Below, one piece after another: positions 17,970-26,779 of a stretch of 64,000 nucleotides of DNA (positions are counted from its first letter, which is position 1; the number at the start of each line of letters is the position of its first letter). The position numbers were made by a program, and so were the translations under genes. Location: NCBI RefSeq assembly GCF_004123295.1, contig NZ_SDMK01000002.1, positions 124,001-188,000 of the forward strand, written 5' to 3'. The notes under the pieces are model-generated. The model made no database searches. It saw only the letters and a list, made by a program, of their open reading frames with translations, and was not told the DNA's origin. This stretch comes from Silvibacterium dinghuense. Its GTDB lineage: Bacteria; Acidobacteriota; Terriglobia; Terriglobales; Acidobacteriaceae.

Positions 17970-20210
17970 ATGAGGGCATATTGCATAGTGTTGTTGTTCC
18001 TTCTCCTGCCGTGCTATGCCCCGCGCTTGAAGTGTCAAAATGCGGGGAGTCAGGTATCCGATCCGGATACTCACACGGATGTTTCCGATACCTCGACTCG
18101 TAGACATCCGGAGACACTCGCATCTGCCGCGCCATTACCCCAGGCGGTGCAGCCTGTGAGATTTCAGAGTAGTGTCGTCGTCAGCGGCTATGAAGACAGC
18201 AGTGCGAAGCCCGGCGGTGCCACAACGCAGTACCATGCGACATCGAAAGAGATAGAGTCTTCTGCCGGCACGTATGGTGATCTTTCACGATACCTGCAGC
18301 TCTTTCCAGGCGTGGTCTTCAACAGCGACGAGAGCGACGACGTTCTTGTCAGAGGAGGAAATCCGATCGAAAACCTCTATCTGCTGGATGGTATAGAGGT
18401 GCCGAATATCAATCATATTGCGACCGATGCCACCACTGGAGGTCTGGTCTCAATGATAGATAGCTCAGCCATCAGCAATGTAGAGTTCTTAACCGGTGGG
18501 TACGACGCCAGTTATGAAGATAGGCTCTCTTCGGTTATTTCAATTCATTCACGAGAACTTTCTGGCCGGCAGCCATACGATGCAGTCGATGCCGGCTTCA
18601 TTGGAGCTGGTTTTATCAGCGAGAGGCCTTTTCTCGACAATGGGTCAATTCTTGTGACTGCGCATCGTAGTTTGTTGAACCTGTTTACGAACAATATCGG
18701 TCTCAGTGGTGTCCCGATTTATACGAATGCTCTGAGTCGCGCAGAGTGGAACCCCACTGCAAACGATAGCCTATCGATCGATAGTCTTACCGGAATCGAT
18801 TCGATCCGCATTACGCCGGATCGTGATGACCCCTTCGAGACGAATACCATTGACACGCAATATAGCGGCTGGCGTTTAACAAATGGTATTCGCTGGCGTC
18901 ACATGTATTCGCGGGATGGTTTTGGAGTCTGGACTCTTAGCAATTCCGAACAGCGATTGAATATTGATCAGCAGGATCAGCTTTTTGATGACACGCTCTC
19001 CCCTGGAGCTAACCGTGATGATAACCCATTGGTTCCCGTGTACTCCGAGTCAACCCATGATGGCATGACGAATCTTCGCTATGATGGCTATCAGCGCCTT
19101 GCATCTGATTTGGCATTCGCATTTGGTGCATCCGGCCATTTGTATCGTATTGCCTACTCTGTGCAGCAGCCGTATGGTGAGCAGTCACCTCTCAGTACAG
19201 ATCCGACACGTTCTGATGCGACATCGTTCTTTCCGCATTTCTGGACAGCTGAGACCGGTTACTACGGCCAGGTGACGAAGACGTTTCGGAGGTGGAGTCT
19301 TGATGCTGGAGGAAGATTTCAGCAATTTTCCTTCGGAGACCACCTGACATTTACCCCTCGAGTCGGTCTCTCCTATCAGGCGAGTGAGAGACTCGCATTC
19401 CATGCGGGTGGCGCGGAGTATCAGCAGCTTCCGCCTTTTTTGGAGCTAACCTCATATTCGCAAAACAGAGCTCTCAAGCCGATAAAGGCGTCCCATTTCA
19501 CTGCGGGCGCGCGATGGAATCCTGTACGCGGCATGGGGGTAAACCTTGAACTCTATCAAAAGGAATACACAGCCTATCCTGTATCAACCGAGTATCCATC
19601 CCTTTCACTCGCTAACATGGTGGATACACTCGGACAGGAGTTTATCTGGATTCCTCTTGTGAGTATGGGTAAAGGATATGCGCAGGGGATAGAGCTCTCG
19701 ACGGAGATGCGCTGGGCAGATCGTCTCGAATTACAAGCAAATGCGGCTATGGCCTTGGATAAGTTTGCAGGTCTGGATGGAATCTATCGGAGAGGGAACT
19801 TCGACTATCCATTTGTTCTGAATCTGGCGGGACAGACTGCTATCTCCAAGAGGTACGCTGCTTCCTGGAGATACGAGTACACGGCGGGTAGACCATACAC
19901 TCCATTTGCTGAAGCGGCATCCGTTCAGCAAAATAGGCCGGTATACGATTTGAATCGAATGAATGCATTGCGTGGGCCGTTTTACAGCCGCCTTGATTTC
20001 AAAGCCAGCCGCATGTTCCTGTTCGGATCAAGACGTCTCAGTTTATATGGCGGACTTGAGAATGCCATGGATCGAAATAACTTCCTGGGCATTGCCTGGA
20101 CACCTCGTCGCGGAGATGTAGGCTTGTGCCAGAAGTCAATAACCTACTGCATTTCTGACCAGGATCAGATGGGAATCTTCCCGGATCTCGGAGCCATGTT
20201 TGTGTTCTAG
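17970..20210 (+). CDS. TonB-dependent receptor (plug plus barrel, no regulatory domain)
   Basis: The 746-aa protein starts at ATG 17970 with GGAGG seven bases upstream. It has a signal peptide (1-22; VLLFLLLPCYA), a low-complexity linker, a recognisable plug (about 70-190; SSVVVSGYED, YLQLFPGVVFNSDESDDVLVRGGNPIENLYLLDGIEVPN, GGYDASYEDRLSSVISI) and a barrel ending FVF. It differs from the long Oar-like receptors by lacking the carboxypeptidase-regulatory domain and by its smaller barrel. The VRGG and LLDGIEVPN motifs are classic plug features. Substrate unknown; context suggests carbohydrates. Its base composition is visibly less GC-rich than the receptor at 13238, a possible sign of separate origin. 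Confidence 0.88.
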   Translation: MRAYCIVLLFLLLPCYAPRLKCQNAGSQVSDPDTHTDVSDTSTRRHPETLASAAPLPQAVQPVRFQSSVVVSGYEDSSAKPGGATTQYHATSKEIESSAGTYGDLSRYLQLFPGVVFNSDESDDVLVRGGNPIENLYLLDGIEVPNINHIATDATTGGLVSMIDSSAISNVEFLTGGYDASYEDRLSSVISIHSRELSGRQPYDAVDAGFIGAGFISERPFLDNGSILVTAHRSLLNLFTNNIGLSGVPIYTNALSRAEWNPTANDSLSIDSLTGIDSIRITPDRDDPFETNTIDTQYSGWRLTNGIRWRHMYSRDGFGVWTLSNSEQRLNIDQQDQLFDDTLSPGANRDDNPLVPVYSESTHDGMTNLRYDGYQRLASDLAFAFGASGHLYRIAYSVQQPYGEQSPLSTDPTRSDATSFFPHFWTAETGYYGQVTKTFRRWSLDAGGRFQQFSFGDHLTFTPRVGLSYQASERLAFHAGGAEYQQLPPFLELTSYSQNRALKPIKASHFTAGARWNPVRGMGVNLELYQKEYTAYPVSTEYPSLSLANMVDTLGQEFIWIPLVSMGKGYAQGIELSTEMRWADRLELQANAAMALDKFAGLDGIYRRGNFDYPFVLNLAGQTAISKRYAASWRYEYTAGRPYTPFAEAASVQQNRPVYDLNRMNALRGPFYSRLDFKASRMFLFGSRRLSLYGGLENAMDRNNFLGIAWTPRRGDVGLCQKSITYCISDQDQMGIFPDLGAMFVF

Positions 20211-20281
20211 TCATTCTGGAAGTGAATGGCTGGGGATGAGATCGAAATTGAGCGTTGGGTAACAAGAGAGAATCTAAAGCG

Positions 20282-21298
20282 CTATTTCCTAAGAAGCTGT
20301 TCAAAGAGTGCGAGATAGCGAGCAGCGACTGCAGAGGATTGGAACCGTTCAAGATGTGCTGGTCCGGCGTCAACAAGACGTTTACGCTTCGCATCGTTTG
20401 TTAACAGTGTTTCGAGATGTGCAGCCATTACTTTGGCGTCGCGATTAGGAAAATACAATCCAGCTGGACCACCTGCTTCTGGGAGACCGCCTTGATTAGA
20501 CGCTACGATCGCGCATCCTGAAGCAATGCCTTCCAGTGCAACAATGCCAAACGGCTCAGCCCATACAGAAGGAATGGCCATGATGCGGTGCTGAGCGACA
20601 AGCTCGCCGCGCCCTTCGCGTACTGCGCCTTTAAATTCCACCTGAGAGCCTAACTCGAACTGTTCGACGAGTGCTCGCAATTTCGGCATCTCTGGTCCAT
20701 CGCCGATAATGGTGACTGAAGGAGTGAAGCCTCGCGTCTTTAACTCGGCCAGTGCTACCAGTAATACATCACATCCTTTATCGGAAACCAGGCGCCCCAT
20801 GAAGACGATGTCTCGATTCTTGGGGCGTTCGCGCAGAGGCGCAAACTCAGCGAACTCAAAGGGATTGCCAATTACCTCAGACTTTACCGGTAGGGAATCG
20901 GCGATGGATTGGCTGATCGCGATGTTATGGCAGAAGCGAGACGCCAGGCGCTTGAGATGGTTTTCTGTTCCCAGAGTGCCATCATTGCGACGCATCCAGC
21001 TTTGATGCGTTACCAGCATGGGCTTGCGAGTTAACAGCAAAGGCATCAGTGTACGTAACGAAATCATGTTCTGCATCAGCACATCAGAATGCTTCGCAAG
21101 ATGAGAAAGTGCCCTCCCCGAAGGATTACGAACGATCTCATAGGCAACCTGCATTTCGCTCGCAGAAGGACCGGAAGTACTTGTAACAATAGTCACAACA
21201 TGACCTGCGCGGGTGAATTCTTCGGCAAGGATCTTCGAAACTGTTTCTACGCCTCCGATGCTTGGAGCGAACCAGTGAGAGCAGAGCAAAATGCGCAA
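20282..21298 (-). CDS. Glycosyltransferase family 4 (GT-B fold)
   Basis: The open frame reaches back to 21445, but that start would lie in a strong terminator hairpin. TTG 21298 is preferred because it begins LRILLCSHWFAPSIGGVETVS, the usual GT4 opening, with AAGG upstream; the product is then 339 aa. N-terminal Rossmann half: GGVETVSKILAEEF and VTIVTSTSG. C-terminal half: VFMGRLVSDKGCDVLLVAL, VTIIGDGPE and EPFGIVALEGIASGCAIVASNQGGLPE, the E-x7-E donor-binding motif. It retains configuration when transferring a sugar to a growing lipid-linked glycan in the cytoplasm. It lies downstream of the Wza/Wzc operon beyond a terminator and probably has its own promoter. Donor sugar unknown. Confidence 0.85.
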   Translation of the reverse strand: MRILLCSHWFAPSIGGVETVSKILAEEFTRAGHVVTIVTSTSGPSASEMQVAYEIVRNPSGRALSHLAKHSDVLMQNMISLRTLMPLLLTRKPMLVTHQSWMRRNDGTLGTENHLKRLASRFCHNIAISQSIADSLPVKSEVIGNPFEFAEFAPLRERPKNRDIVFMGRLVSDKGCDVLLVALAELKTRGFTPSVTIIGDGPEMPKLRALVEQFELGSQVEFKGAVREGRGELVAQHRIMAIPSVWAEPFGIVALEGIASGCAIVASNQGGLPEAGGPAGLYFPNRDAKVMAAHLETLLTNDAKRKRLVDAGPAHLERFQSSAVAARYLALFEQLLRK

Positions 21299-21427
21299 GA
21301 GATCGCCTTTTCGAGAGAGCGGACTGATGCAGTCCGGTAAAGAAAAGCCAAATTTAGCAGAGCGCAAGATGTGCGCTATGAAGGATTGTGATCCCCAATG
21401 ATTCGAACGGTGAAAGGGAAAGCTTAG

Positions 21428-21464
21428 CCGCGAACGGGATTGCAATTTGCAGTCCCGTTCGCGG
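21428..21464. terminator. Strong hairpin terminator ending the Wzc/Wza operon
   Basis: The arms CCGCGAACGGGA and TCCCGTTCGCGG (12-bp perfect stem) lie 65 bp beyond the minus-strand stop at 21529. On the minus strand this separates the Ala/Ser-rich gene from the GT4 gene that follows. Downstream T content is modest, so efficiency may be partial. Confidence 0.8.
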
Positions 21465-21528
21465 CATTCTTTAGTTCTTTCTAGCCATGCTGCTTTTCAA
21501 ACCGCAGACCATTGCAGAAGAGGCTTGC

Positions 21529-22383
21529 CTATTGTTCTTTTCCAAGTAGGCGGCTTCGCAAGGAGTCCTCTTCGTCAACCTTGTCGAATTTATGAAGGTG
21601 TGAGCCAGGTTGCTCTGGAAGATGGCCATATCCTTTGTTACTGGTCGCTGTCTGGCCATACGCACTACGCATTCCGGGCTTTATAAGCTTCCGAAGGCTT
21701 GTAATTTCACTGGCGGAGATTCCACTATATGCGGTAGAAGAGCTTCCCGATGTCATGCCTTTGGCCGATAGAGCGTGGTGCGAAAAAGAGAGTCCGTTGG
21801 TTGCGCTACCCATCGTTGCCGCAGAGCCAAAGCCGGAACTGAAAGGGCTTGTCCCCAGACTGTGCTCATTCATAGAAGAAGAAAGCAGGCTTCGGCGGGA
21901 AGCACCAAAAGACATCGCAGCGGCAGGCCTGGTAGAACTTGCTGAGATTGTCGAATTGCTGAAGGCTGAATTGGATGACGATGCCAAGCCCACAGTGGAA
22001 GGATAGAGTGCGACAGCTTTTTTTTCTGTAGAGCCACTTGCACTCATGGCCGATTGACCGAAGGTGGTTGTGGAAGCAGTCCTCGCCGCGTAGAGCATAG
22101 CAAGTCTTTGCTGTGCGGCAGGGGATAGCTGAGCCATACTGCTGGCGAGCGAAGGGTTACTCCGCAAAGTCGATGCGATACCCCCTCCTCCACTGCTGCT
22201 GCCTGGAGCTAATCCGGTCGAGGTGACCGGATTAGCCGCGATGCTAGGGCTGTTGATGCCGGCATATGCCCCATTTGCGGAAAGATTGGCTGCAGCCTGA
22301 GCATGGGCTGCAGCCGAAAAGAGCAAGACTCCGAGAGACGTTGCTGCTGCAATAGTTTGTAAGGCGCTATGGTGAAGGACCAT
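21529..22383 (-). CDS. Exported Ala/Ser-rich low-complexity protein, EPS-linked unknown
   Basis: Start at ATG 22383, chosen because AAGGAAAA precedes it; an in-frame TTG at 22398 is less likely. The 284-aa product has a clear Sec signal (1-29; LQTIAAATSLGVLLFSAAAHAQA), then a long Ser/Ala/Gly/Thr-rich, probably disordered stretch (30-245), and a charged C-terminus (KFDKVDEEDSLRSRLLGKEQ). I recognise no family, catalytic motif or regular repeat. It is the last gene of the Wzc-Wza unit, 24 bp after the Wza-like stop and just before a terminator, so it is very probably co-expressed with polysaccharide export. A structural, matrix-associated or surface role can be imagined but not shown. Confidence 0.8.
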   Translation of the reverse strand: MVLHHSALQTIAAATSLGVLLFSAAAHAQAAANLSANGAYAGINSPSIAANPVTSTGLAPGSSSGGGGIASTLRSNPSLASSMAQLSPAAQQRLAMLYAARTASTTTFGQSAMSASGSTEKKAVALYPSTVGLASSSNSAFSNSTISASSTRPAAAMSFGASRRSLLSSSMNEHSLGTSPFSSGFGSAATMGSATNGLSFSHHALSAKGMTSGSSSTAYSGISASEITSLRKLIKPGMRSAYGQTATSNKGYGHLPEQPGSHLHKFDKVDEEDSLRSRLLGKEQ

Positions 22384-22407
22384 TCGTTTTCCTTTCAAAG
22401 AGGCAGC

Positions 22408-23376
22408 CTAATCAATCAAGGAATATGCAATGGCGCTTGATATTGCACTACTGACACCCGGCATGGCCGTAAAGCCGAAGTCCTTCCAGCCGCTGCGCGG
22501 CAGGACCAGAACATCTCCAGCCTGCATAGCAAGATTCGGTGCCTCATTATGCATAACTTTATTCAGGTTAAAAGAGATTGTTTTCGCAGTGCCATCAGGC
22601 ATAGGCCGAATAATTGCTGCATGCTTCATGGCCGCTGTGCGATTCGGCCCTTGCGCTAACGAAACAAGATTCAGAATGGTGAGTTGAGTTCCACCCTGAA
22701 TATAAAAGGCACCGGAATGGACAAAGTCTCCCACAACATAAACAAGCGGTGCCCGGTTAACCACAATCGTGTCACCGGGCAGTACAACCGTGGCCTTCTG
22801 CTCGGGAGAATAGTCCACCGTATTTACGTTGACGATGATTGGATGGGTTGCGTCGTCAGCATGCGTGATGGTGATGGTCGATCCTTCGCTGGCGGTCGTC
22901 CCCCCAGCAGCAGCCAGCGCGTCATACAGGGAACGCGGTCCCAGCAGGGTATAGATCCCAGGCATCTTTACTTCACCGAGAACAGTGACTCCCTCCGAGG
23001 AGTATTCGACAATGGAGACCGTCACTGTTGGATGCAGCATGAGGTTCGCATGTATGAGCTGATTCTGGATTGCCAGCGCCGCATCTCTGACGAGAAGTCC
23101 CTGGACTTTGACATCTCCGCCAATGGGCAGGGTGACGTTGCCGCGCTGATCTACGCGCAGCTTCCCTGACATCTCAGGTGTAGCAAAGATTTCTACGTCC
23201 AGTAGATCGCCGGAAGAGATCGGAATGTTCTTGAGTGGACCATGGTCTACCGGATTCTGCATCGATTGTGCACTGGCTATTGCAGCAGAGCCGGCCGGAG
23301 GCAAGGCCTGTCCAAACACCAATACAGGGCTAATGAAAAGAGCGGCAATCCCAAAGAGTCTAGTTGTAGTATGCAT
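22408..23376 (-). CDS. Polysaccharide export protein, Wza/BexD-like outer-membrane channel component
   Basis: ATG 23376 is used because it begins a normal Sec signal (MHTTTRLFGIAALFISPVLVFGQ); it overlaps the end of the Wzc-like gene by 17 bp, implying translational coupling. The 322-aa protein has the poly_export domain (about 50-130; ISSGDLLDVEIFATPEMSGKLRVDQRGNVTLPIGGDVKVQG) and two SLBB-type domains (about 135-210, VTVLGEVKMPGIYTL; about 220-300, VYVVGDFVHSGAFYIQGG). This family forms the periplasm-spanning, outer-membrane exit for capsule or exopolysaccharide. No lipobox Cys is seen after the signal, unlike enterobacterial Wza, so anchoring may differ. Function is secure at family level. 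Confidence 0.92.
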   Translation of the reverse strand: MHTTTRLFGIAALFISPVLVFGQALPPAGSAAIASAQSMQNPVDHGPLKNIPISSGDLLDVEIFATPEMSGKLRVDQRGNVTLPIGGDVKVQGLLVRDAALAIQNQLIHANLMLHPTVTVSIVEYSSEGVTVLGEVKMPGIYTLLGPRSLYDALAAAGGTTASEGSTITITHADDATHPIIVNVNTVDYSPEQKATVVLPGDTIVVNRAPLVYVVGDFVHSGAFYIQGGTQLTILNLVSLAQGPNRTAAMKHAAIIRPMPDGTAKTISFNLNKVMHNEAPNLAMQAGDVLVLPRSGWKDFGFTAMPGVSSAISSAIAYSLID

Positions 23377-25546
23377 AGCCGTCCTTTCCGTAATATCCGG
23401 AATCTTCATTCGCATGGGAGATATCGTTGAGCAACACACCAGAAATGCGAGCGTGTGCACGCAGAAGGATAGCCTTCGTACGAGCTAGTGCCTTTAAAGG
23501 AGTTACGCCGGCACGTGCGACCAGCACCGTGGTATCTGCCCAGGTGGCCAGAGGTAAGCTATCACTGACCGTAAGAAGGGGAGCGGAATCCAGCAGCACA
23601 ATGTCGTATTCCTTTTTCCACTCTTCCAGTTGCATGCGCAGCTTGGAGGATGCAAGTGTCTCAGAAGGGAACGCGACACTCTTGCCTGCGGGCAGGAAGT
23701 GGAGGTTCGGCAATTCTTCTATGGGTTGCGCTATATCTTTGGAGGTTCCGCGATCAATGAGCAGGTCGCTAATGCCAATTGTGTTCGAGACGCCAAAAAT
23801 CTTATGCAAGGTTGGGCGGCGTAAATCTGCATCGATGATCAGCACCTTGGCCCCATTCTGCGCCAGAACTACGGCATAATTCGCGCTCGTGGAACTCTTG
23901 CCTTCGCCGGGGAGTGAACTGGTAACCAGCATGAGTCTCGGTGGCATATCGATCGAACTGAGCAAGACAGAATTGCGCAGTGTTCTGTAAGACTCTGCTG
24001 CGCGGGAACGCGGCTCTCGCAGTGTGATGAGTCGCACGCCATGGCCCATTTTTGTTGCTGTTCCATCCGCGGCCTTATTCTCCCAATCCATGTGAGGCAC
24101 CGTGGCCAGATTGGCAAGGCCTACATTGCTTTCGACCTGAGAGATCGATTGGATTTCACCGCCCATGGATTCTCTTAAGAGAGCGGCGCCGATACCGGCT
24201 ACACATCCCAGGATCAACCCTGATGCGAGGATGAGCGCCTTCTTCGGCTCAACTGGAAACCTCTGCAGTCGGGCACGATCGACAATCATCGTATTGATCG
24301 AATCGAGGCCGGCATTTACGCTCGCCTGCTGAATCTTGTACTGCAGCGTGTCGTAAAGATCGCGGCTTGCGGCTCCTTCCGCTGCCAGCACGGCATAGTC
24401 AGCTTGTTTGCGGTTCAATGCATAGGCCTGGGAGACAGCATCCTGATATTCCTGATGCATCAGGCTCTCTGCCTGTCTTGAAGCATCAAGGTCTTGCTTC
24501 AGGTGAGCCGTTATGTTACCTACGTTCTTCCGGATCTGATCACGGACACTTGCTAACTGCTCGCGCGTCTCGACCAGGGGAGGATAGCTGGAGCCGAATT
24601 TTGTTGCGAGTTGTGCTTCCTGCGCATAGAGACTAGCTTCTGTGGTTTGTAGCGATTGCAAATTCTGGTCTGGCATAAGGGCAGCCAGAACAGCAGGGTC
24701 GCCAGTTTCAGCGGCACGGTATTGGGCTTCCTTGACAATGCGATCGCCCTCTGCCTGTGTCAACTGCTCATTGATCAGTTTCAGGCGGTCGATCACGGTG
24801 TTATCCGTGGGATCTGTACCAACCAGATTGTTATCTTCCTGGAATTTAGCCAGCTTTTGCTGCGCGTCGGCGGCGTGCTTCTGCAGATCATCCATCTGGG
24901 CAGAAAGCCAGTCGCGGACCTGCGCTACAGAGCCATAGCGGCTATTAAAGCTTTGCCGAAGGTATGCGTCTACCACGTGATTGAGCAACAGCGCAGCCAT
25001 CTGCGGGTTTTGATCACGGAAAGAGACATCGACAAGCTGAGTCCCTTCTTCCTGTTTTGCCTTGAGGGCTAATTGGAACTTATCGAGGACATCTTCCTGC
25101 TGAGGAGTCAAATTGATGGGCCGATGTTGATCGTCCTCGAGGCGAAAGACCATCTGGCTGCGGGAGAAGCCGGCATAGTTTTGAAATTGCTCAGGTGTCA
25201 GCATCTCCAAAGCCGACAGGGCAACCTGAGCACTGCCCAAAATCCCAATTTCTGTAGGGACCTCGTCGCTATTTGCTCCCAGTAAGGCGTCGGTGAGCCC
25301 AAGTGTGCCTGAGCGATTCGGATCGATGCGTACTATTCCGTCTGCTTCATATACAGGTTTTGTGACGGTAATGTAAATCAGTGCAATGGCACCGCAGAGT
25401 ACGGTCGAGGCCAAAATAAACCACTTGCCTTTAAGGATCGCGCGGAAGATCTCTCGAAAAGAGATGCCTTCGGAGTCACCGACTCCCGGACTCGAAAAAG
25501 CCGCAGGTTGAGCTTGCAAGGGGGATGCAGCAGCAGGTTGGTTCAT
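23360..25546 (-). CDS. Wzc-like polysaccharide co-polymerase with fused BY-type tyrosine kinase
   Basis: The 728-aa protein carries a Wzz/PCP domain (SFREIFRAILKGKWFILASTVLCGAIALIYI, first membrane helix at about 42-60), a long coiled-coil periplasmic part (about 190-400), a second helix near 435-460 and a cytoplasmic kinase. Walker A is at about 547-552 (GEGKSS), Walker A' at about 569-576 (LIIDADLR) and Walker B near 649-656 (IVLLDSAP). The extreme C-terminus is a tyrosine cluster (YYGKDGYAYY), the expected autophosphorylation tail. Such proteins set chain length and gate the Wza channel through cycles of phosphorylation. Kinase and membrane parts are fused as in Gram-negative types. The stop overlaps the downstream Wza-like start. 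No cognate low-molecular-weight phosphatase is seen nearby. Confidence 0.94.
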   Translation of the reverse strand: MNQPAAASPLQAQPAAFSSPGVGDSEGISFREIFRAILKGKWFILASTVLCGAIALIYITVTKPVYEADGIVRIDPNRSGTLGLTDALLGANSDEVPTEIGILGSAQVALSALEMLTPEQFQNYAGFSRSQMVFRLEDDQHRPINLTPQQEDVLDKFQLALKAKQEEGTQLVDVSFRDQNPQMAALLLNHVVDAYLRQSFNSRYGSVAQVRDWLSAQMDDLQKHAADAQQKLAKFQEDNNLVGTDPTDNTVIDRLKLINEQLTQAEGDRIVKEAQYRAAETGDPAVLAALMPDQNLQSLQTTEASLYAQEAQLATKFGSSYPPLVETREQLASVRDQIRKNVGNITAHLKQDLDASRQAESLMHQEYQDAVSQAYALNRKQADYAVLAAEGAASRDLYDTLQYKIQQASVNAGLDSINTMIVDRARLQRFPVEPKKALILASGLILGCVAGIGAALLRESMGGEIQSISQVESNVGLANLATVPHMDWENKAADGTATKMGHGVRLITLREPRSRAAESYRTLRNSVLLSSIDMPPRLMLVTSSLPGEGKSSTSANYAVVLAQNGAKVLIIDADLRRPTLHKIFGVSNTIGISDLLIDRGTSKDIAQPIEELPNLHFLPAGKSVAFPSETLASSKLRMQLEEWKKEYDIVLLDSAPLLTVSDSLPLATWADTTVLVARAGVTPLKALARTKAILLRAHARISGVLLNDISHANEDSGYYGKDGYAYYN

Positions 25547-25630
25547 AGGTTACCTTTTATTCTAAATGAATTGACATTAGGTGTAAGCAGCTTCTGCAGG
25601 TAGCGATAACTTTTAAAGAGTGAGCGCGGC

Positions 25631-26779
25631 TTACTGGCTTGCGCCCAATTGATGGATAGCTTGATCAATTCCGTGAATCATTCCCTGGATGGAGAATTCT
25701 CGTTCGGCGCTTAACCGGCCGTTAGTTGCTAGCCTTACACGCAGTTCAGAATGATTTTGCAGTTGCATAAGGGCAGTAGCCAGTGCGGCTGAATCGCCAG
25801 GTGAGACAAGCAGTCCATTCTCTTTATCACGGACAATCTCCAGAGCTCCTCCCGCCCGGGTCGCAATCACGGGACGTTTGGCCAGCATTCCCTCCACGAT
25901 TACGCGGCCAAAGGGTTCTGGCGCTGTTGCGGTATGGGCGACGACATCGACTGCGCGCATGAGCTCCGGGATGTCGCGTCGAAATCCGAGGAAGTGCACG
26001 CGGTCCTCTATGCCATGCTGTTGAGCCTGAATGCGCAGTGACTCGGCATAATCTTTCTCTCCGAAAAGTGCATCCCCTACGATTGCAACGTGCAGAGTTG
26101 GGATCGAGGTTATTGCATCCAGAAGAATATGCTGGCCCTTCCATGGAGAGAGTCGTCCGAAGGCCCCTGCCACGAAACGCCCCTCCCAGCCGAGCTTCTT
26201 CCGAATCTCCAGCACCTGCTCATCGCTGATCGAATCAAACGGTGCTGGGCTGATTCCGTTGTAGATCACTGTGGCTTTGTCGCGTCGCCCACCGGAGGCA
26301 ACAAGCGACTCCAGAGTAGCTTCTGAGTTCGCAACAATCAGGTCTGCTGCGTGATTGCCGGTAAATACAGCAACCTTGCGCAAAAGCTTGCTGAAATGCT
26401 CGGCACTCAGCATGTCTCGTAGATGCCACAACAGCGGCTGCCGTGATTGTTTCGCCAGCGCGCTTACGATGAAGGCCTTTTGCGAATTGGCATAAATGAC
26501 ATCGAAGTCACGTGCAATATGAGCAAGCTTGTTGCGCAGCTGCAAGAAGGAGGGAATGGCTGAGAGCAGAGCGCCCATGGCCGCTTCTCGCCGTACCTCG
26601 CCAGCGCCTCCGGCAGATAAAAGGTGAACACGTACAGGTATTTCTTCGAGCAATTTGCGAAATGGCCCATCGGTAAACAGCACAACTTCGGCGGTGTGTC
26701 CTGTACCGCGGATGAGATCCAGCAGGCTCAGTTCACCGCCGCCAAGCTGGCCGGTCTGGTCGACAAATAAGACCTTCAA
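25631..26779 (-). CDS. Glycosyltransferase family 4
   Basis: The 382-aa protein starts at TTG 26779, overlapping the previous stop (TTGA) with GAGGAGG seven bases ahead, so reinitiation is likely. It opens MKVLFVDQTGQLGGGELSLLDL, a GT4 N-terminal Gly-rich loop. It continues with YNGISPAPFD, GRLSPWKGQHILLDAI and the donor-site motif EPFGRVIVEGMLAKRPVIATRAGGALEIV. It should add one sugar to the lipid-linked repeat unit on the cytoplasmic side. Donor and acceptor cannot be assigned. It is 85 bp upstream of the Wzc-like gene in the same direction. Confidence 0.87.
   Translation of the reverse strand: MKVLFVDQTGQLGGGELSLLDLIRGTGHTAEVVLFTDGPFRKLLEEIPVRVHLLSAGGAGEVRREAAMGALLSAIPSFLQLRNKLAHIARDFDVIYANSQKAFIVSALAKQSRQPLLWHLRDMLSAEHFSKLLRKVAVFTGNHAADLIVANSEATLESLVASGGRRDKATVIYNGISPAPFDSISDEQVLEIRKKLGWEGRFVAGAFGRLSPWKGQHILLDAITSIPTLHVAIVGDALFGEKDYAESLRIQAQQHGIEDRVHFLGFRRDIPELMRAVDVVAHTATAPEPFGRVIVEGMLAKRPVIATRAGGALEIVRDKENGLLVSPGDSAALATALMQLQNHSELRVRLATNGRLSAEREFSIQGMIHGIDQAIHQLGASQ

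Noticed and set aside
21299-21445. N-terminal extension of the GT4 gene to 21445
   Set aside because: The extension would begin with a TTG inside a strong terminator hairpin and encodes no family-conserved sequence.
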